Shown here in pieces: positions 60,888 through 64,000 of a stretch of DNA of 64,000 nt; the first letter of the stretch is position 1; every line of letters begins with the position of its first letter. The notes beneath the pieces were generated by a model. It ran no database searches and had not been told where the DNA came from. It saw only the letters and a program-made list of their open reading frames with translations. The stretch is from NCBI GenBank assembly GCA_026710655.1, contig JAPOQN010000020.1, positions 32,441-96,440 of the forward strand, in the 5' to 3' direction. The translations under genes and the position numbers were made by a program. Source of the stretch: Chloroflexota bacterium. GTDB lineage: Bacteria > Chloroflexota > Dehalococcoidia > Tepidiformales > Tepidiformaceae.

Positions 60888-62618
60888 CTACGGCTCGACC
60901 GTCACGGTACCCGTGGAGCCGTCGATGGTGACGGTCGCCCCGTTCGGGATAAGCGAGGTGATCCCCCGGATCTGGGCGACGGCGGGAATGCCGAACTCGC
61001 GCGCGACCGTGGCCGCGTGGCTCAGGATTCCGCCGGTCTCCACCACGACGCCCGCAGCGGGGATGAAGAGCGGCGTCCAGGCCGCATCCGTCACCGGCGC
61101 CACGAGAATCTCACCCGGTTCGAGCATGGTCGAAATCGCCGCCTCGGCGCTCTCGATCACGCGTGCCTTGCCCGAAGCCTGCCCTGGGCTGATGCCCAGG
61201 CCTTCGTAGCTGGCGGTGCTGACCGCTTCCGTGGCCACCTTCGGGATGAGCTCGACGGGCCACTCGAACATGACCGGCAGCTCGTGCTGCTCCATCAGGG
61301 CGAACTCGTCCTTGCGACTGGCGATGTTGGCCTTCGCCTCGCCCGCGTCGAGGTTGCCCTCGGAGGCGGCGCGGAGCTCCGGCAGCCGCAGGAACCAGAC
61401 GTCATCCGTGTCGTCGATGACGCCCCGCTCGACGAGCCGTCGTGCAAGCTCCACCACAGGCGGGCGCTGTGTGCGGCAGGCACGGGCCCAGTTCGCCTTG
61501 CTGCTCTCGCGGCCCCGGTTCAGCGTCTGCGCCAGCCGCAGGGCGTGACGGTACTCGTCCAGCACCTCCGCAGGCAGCTTCGACTCGATCTCCCGCTCGA
61601 CCGCCTCTCGCGCAGCGGCCTGCTTCCGCTCAAGCTCATGCGGATCCCGATCCGGACTGGCCTGCAGGTCGGCCTGGATGCTGCTCAGGACGAAGTTCGG
61701 CGCCTCGTCCCAGGTCACGTACGAGGGGTTGGTCTCGTTCTGTCCGCGGAAACCAAGCTCCTCGATGAACGCGGCGTACTCCGCTGCGAACGCCTGCCAG
61801 TCGTCGCTGCCCGGATTCGCCAGGTTCGCGGTCAGGCCGTCTGCCGTTAGGGACGCGAAGTCGGTGGCGAGTGTCGGCCGCGCCGCGATGAAACGGCTCA
61901 GATCCCAGATCGTCTTCGCCGGTAGGGCGCTTTCGACCCCGGTCAGGCCGCTCGTAATCGTGTTCGTCCACTCCGGCGGGTGGTCCGGGATGTGCTCGTC
62001 GAGGATGGCTCCGATGACGCTCGTGTACTCGCCGCCGCCCACCGAGTTGTAGTAGTGCGCCTTGAAGATGGTCCCGGCGAGTTCTGTGCCCGCGTCGAGC
62101 GCTTCTATCAGTTCGGCATCGCTGGCCGAGCGGTAGTCCCGGGTGCGCGACTGCCGGTAGGCGTTCTTCGTGATCTCGCGGTTCCGGTCCCGTATCGCCT
62201 CGGAGGTCTCCCACTTTTCGGTGATGGCGGCACGCGTCGCAAGGGCCCGCTCCTCATCTCCGTGGGCCTCGCTCGTGAACTCTTCCTCGCCGCCCTCGAG
62301 GAAATTCTTCAGGAAGTCGCTTCCCTCGCCTACCGAGTACAGCGCCGTGAAGGCCATGTTGATTCCGAAGTTGATGACGAAGCGGCCCCCGATGAACGGC
62401 AGCGTTGTCGCCACTGGCGGCTTCGGGATCTCGAGCAAGTCGGTCGTGCCCAGATCCTCCATGACCCCGTAGTTCCAGCCATAGTCCCACTCCCGCCAGA
62501 TGTCGGCGGCCAGCGGCTTGGTCACGCCCGGAAGCACTTCCGCGGCGTTCGCCGTCGTGTAGTTGCCCTGCACGATGTCGTGATGGCTGTCCCAGCTGCA
62601 GTGAAGCTCGTCGCTCAT
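60888..62618 (-). CDS. PEP-utilising mobile-domain protein without ATP-grasp (copy 1)
   Basis: This 576-residue protein is the upstream paralogue of the pair. It has YTTANAAEVLPGVTKPLAADIW, GRFVINFG, ELGFRGQNETNPSYVTWDEAP, KANWARACRTQRPPVVELARRLVERGVIDDTDDVWFLRLPEL and the carboxy swivelling domain with His534 in GGILSHAATVAREFGIP. No GK-type ATP-binding loop or ATP-grasp segment is present at either end, and the length leaves no room for one. Split dikinases such as phenylphosphate synthase put ATP binding in another subunit. AGGAGGG precedes ATG. It follows the SDR gene by 29 bases. Confidence 0.88.
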   Translation of the reverse strand: MSDELHCSWDSHHDIVQGNYTTANAAEVLPGVTKPLAADIWREWDYGWNYGVMEDLGTTDLLEIPKPPVATTLPFIGGRFVINFGINMAFTALYSVGEGSDFLKNFLEGGEEEFTSEAHGDEERALATRAAITEKWETSEAIRDRNREITKNAYRQSRTRDYRSASDAELIEALDAGTELAGTIFKAHYYNSVGGGEYTSVIGAILDEHIPDHPPEWTNTITSGLTGVESALPAKTIWDLSRFIAARPTLATDFASLTADGLTANLANPGSDDWQAFAAEYAAFIEELGFRGQNETNPSYVTWDEAPNFVLSSIQADLQASPDRDPHELERKQAAAREAVEREIESKLPAEVLDEYRHALRLAQTLNRGRESSKANWARACRTQRPPVVELARRLVERGVIDDTDDVWFLRLPELRAASEGNLDAGEAKANIASRKDEFALMEQHELPVMFEWPVELIPKVATEAVSTASYEGLGISPGQASGKARVIESAEAAISTMLEPGEILVAPVTDAAWTPLFIPAAGVVVETGGILSHAATVAREFGIPAVAQIRGITSLIPNGATVTIDGSTGTVTVEP

Positions 62619-62647
62619 CCTCTTATCCCTCCTGTGGCGCGGGCGAC

Positions 62648-63427
62648 CTAGTAGGCCGCCGTCCCGCCGTCGACCGACCAGAGCGCGCCCGTGATGCCCG
62701 ACCCGACATCGGACGCGAGCAGCACGGCCACCGCGCCCACTTCCTCGACGGTGTTCATGCGCTTGATCGAGGACTCGCTGGAGAACTGCTCCACCATCTC
62801 CTCGTAGGTCAGGCCCATCGAGGCGGCCGCCTCGGGCCCGCTGTCGAGCAGGATGTCGGTCTCGATCAGCCCCGGGCAGATGGCGTTCACGGTGATGCCC
62901 GTCGTGCCTACTTCCTGGGCCGAGCTCTTCGTGAGGCCGTTGATGGCGTGCTTCGCCGCCACGTACGCGGCGATGCCCGGCTTGCCGTGCTTCCCCTCGA
63001 GCGAGGAGATGTTGATGATGCGCCCGCTCTCCTGCGGAACCATGTAGCGGAAGGCGTGCTTGATGCCCCAGAACGTCGCCGACAGGTTCCACGTGATCGT
63101 GTGGTCCCAGGCCTCGTTCTCCATCGCCGCGACCGGCGCGAAGCCCGAGCTCCCACCCGCGTTGTTCACGAGGATGTCGATCTTGCCGTAGCGCTCGACC
63201 GTTCCGTCGACGAGCCCCGAAAGGGTCGCCTCCTGCGTCACGTCGCCCGCGATGAAGTGGGCCTTGTCGCCCGCACCGAGCTCCGAGAGCGCCCGTGCGC
63301 CCTTCTCTTCGCTGCGACCGTTCATGACGACACTCGCGCCCTCCGCGAGGAACGCCTCCACGATGCCCCGACCGATGCCCCGGGTCCCCCCGGTTACCGC
63401 CGCGACCTTGCCTTCCAGCTTCATCAC
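62648..63427 (-). CDS. SDR family oxidoreductase
   Basis: This 259-residue short-chain dehydrogenase has GGTRGIGRGIVEAF, NNAGGSSGF, the catalytic Ser in INISSLEG with Tyr and Lys in AAYVAAKHA, and ICPGLIETDILL. A NADP preference is likely from MNGRSEEKG. AGGAGGGG precedes ATG (63427 or 63424). It opens the operon with the two PEP-domain proteins and an MFS transporter. TATGTA at 63441-63446 (minus) is a candidate -10. Confidence 0.93.
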   Translation of the reverse strand: MMKLEGKVAAVTGGTRGIGRGIVEAFLAEGASVVMNGRSEEKGARALSELGAGDKAHFIAGDVTQEATLSGLVDGTVERYGKIDILVNNAGGSSGFAPVAAMENEAWDHTITWNLSATFWGIKHAFRYMVPQESGRIINISSLEGKHGKPGIAAYVAAKHAINGLTKSSAQEVGTTGITVNAICPGLIETDILLDSGPEAAASMGLTYEEMVEQFSSESSIKRMNTVEEVGAVAVLLASDVGSGITGALWSVDGGTAAY

Positions 63428-63539
63428 ACCCCTCCTGAGTTACATAGTGATCTGCCCCGCGACCAACGCCCCAGAGCCAACCGCGAAGCTTAACGAGGGA
63501 AGGCGCGCAAGCGCCACCGCACCGGCCGGGTCGTACCCG

Positions 63540-63577
63540 AAACGGGTGGGGTAATTCGGGGGTCGCGCCGCTACCCT
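63540..63577 (+). promoter_or_regulatory. Promoter of the terminal lipoprotein with shared 19-bp element
   Basis: AAACGGGTGGGGTAATTCG (63540-63558), 13 bases, then TACCCT (63572-63577), then six bases to the ATG at 63584, a leaderless arrangement. The element and spacing equal those at 1173-1210. Confidence 0.6.
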
Positions 63578-63583
63578 TGTCGC

Positions 63584-64000
63584 ATGGTGGCGAAGTTGTG
63601 CCCGAAGGCGCTGGCGGCCGTGCTCGTCGCAGCGACCCTCGTCGCCTGTGGCGGCGACTCCGCCACCCCGCCCCCGACGCCCGTGCCCACCGAAACAGCC
63701 ACCGCGCCGCCGCCCACCGCCACCTCGACCACCGCCCCATCCCCGACGCCCGCCGCCACGCCCGCCACCACCCCTCAACCGACCCCCACCCCTGACCCCA
63801 CAGCGACGCCATCCCCACCCCCCGCCGCCACTCCCGTGGCCACCCCCACGCCCTCCCCGGAGCCCACCCCGACTCCCGCAGCCACACCCGACGAGCCCGT
63901 TGAACCCGACGAGCCCCACCCCCCCCCCCCCGGCCCCCCCCCCCCCCCCCCCCCCCGGTGTCGATGTCGGCCACGACCAGCAGCGCGTCGTCCTTGAGCC
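63584..64000 (+). CDS. Lipoprotein with long Thr/Pro linker, partial and frame-disturbed
   Basis: The gene starts with a lipoprotein signal (ALAAVLVAATLVACGGD, Cys22) followed by more than 80 residues of Thr/Pro/Ala linker. Two pure C runs (13 bases at 63919-63931 and 23 bases at 63934-63956) follow. After them the original frame gives a poor Arg-rich string and stops at 63997, while the next frame reads GVDVGHDQQRVVLE, which looks like real protein. A wrong run length is therefore likely, and the true protein continues outside the window. Confidence 0.72.

Noticed and set aside
1..64000. CRISPR array, insertion sequence, prophage or rRNA
   Set aside because: No regularly spaced repeats, transposase, integrase or phage-structural motifs, and no rRNA-like conserved stretches were seen on either strand.

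Overview
The window is a GC-rich, densely packed bacterial chromosome segment with many GTG starts, 4-base start/stop overlaps and convergent genes only 3 to 25 bases apart. It holds about 66 protein genes or fragments. I saw no rRNA, tRNA, insertion sequence, prophage or CRISPR array. The gene set (B12-dependent ribonucleotide reductase with NrdR, full menaquinone pathway core, GYD, DinB and SnoaL proteins, thiolase with DUF35 partner, threonine/proline-rich lipoproteins) suggests an uncultured Chloroflexota bacterium, perhaps Dehalococcoidia-like. This is inference from gene content, not a phylogeny. Lipoproteins, an ammonium transporter and menaquinone synthesis point to a free-living respiring heterotroph.

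Layout. 1-9 kb: response regulator fragment, two small lipoproteins, aminotransferase, thioredoxin-like protein with acyltransferase, an internally deleted cytochrome P450, and a large M16 peptidase lipoprotein. 9-21 kb: ammonium transporter, an orphan FitA-type antitoxin, GPP34 protein, methyltransferase, small stress/detoxification folds (SnoaL, VOC, DinB), a nitroreductase/DUF885/membrane-protein operon and ArgS. 21-29 kb: LolD/MacB-type ABC exporter coupled to an SDR, then a thiolase/DUF35/VOC operon and an MBL hydrolase. 29-35 kb: argC-argJ-argB-argD-(membrane protein)-argG. 36-43.5 kb: leuS with a candidate leader, yggS-proC-yggT, and nrdR-nrdJ behind tandem NrdR-box-like sites. 44-54 kb: Ogt, a peptide-binding lipoprotein, and menF-D-H-B-C-E in one run. 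54-64 kb: two MFS transporters, small barrel proteins, and an SDR / PEP-mobile-domain pair / MFS operon, ending in a lipoprotein broken by poly-C runs.

Working together. The arg genes convert N-acetylglutamate to citrulline-derived argininosuccinate, but argF and argH are not here. The men genes convert chorismate to dihydroxynaphthoyl-CoA, but menA and menG are not here. The most unusual unit is the 57.7-63.4 kb operon, with two tandem dikinase-like proteins that keep the substrate-binding and His-swivelling regions but have no ATP-grasp domain. Regulatory reading gave three useful signals. Many genes have a TAnnnT hexamer 6-8 bases before the start codon (leaderless transcripts). Two lipoprotein genes 62 kb apart share an identical 19-bp element at the same distance from the -10. 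The leuS upstream region has a short ORF whose stop lies in a hairpin loop.
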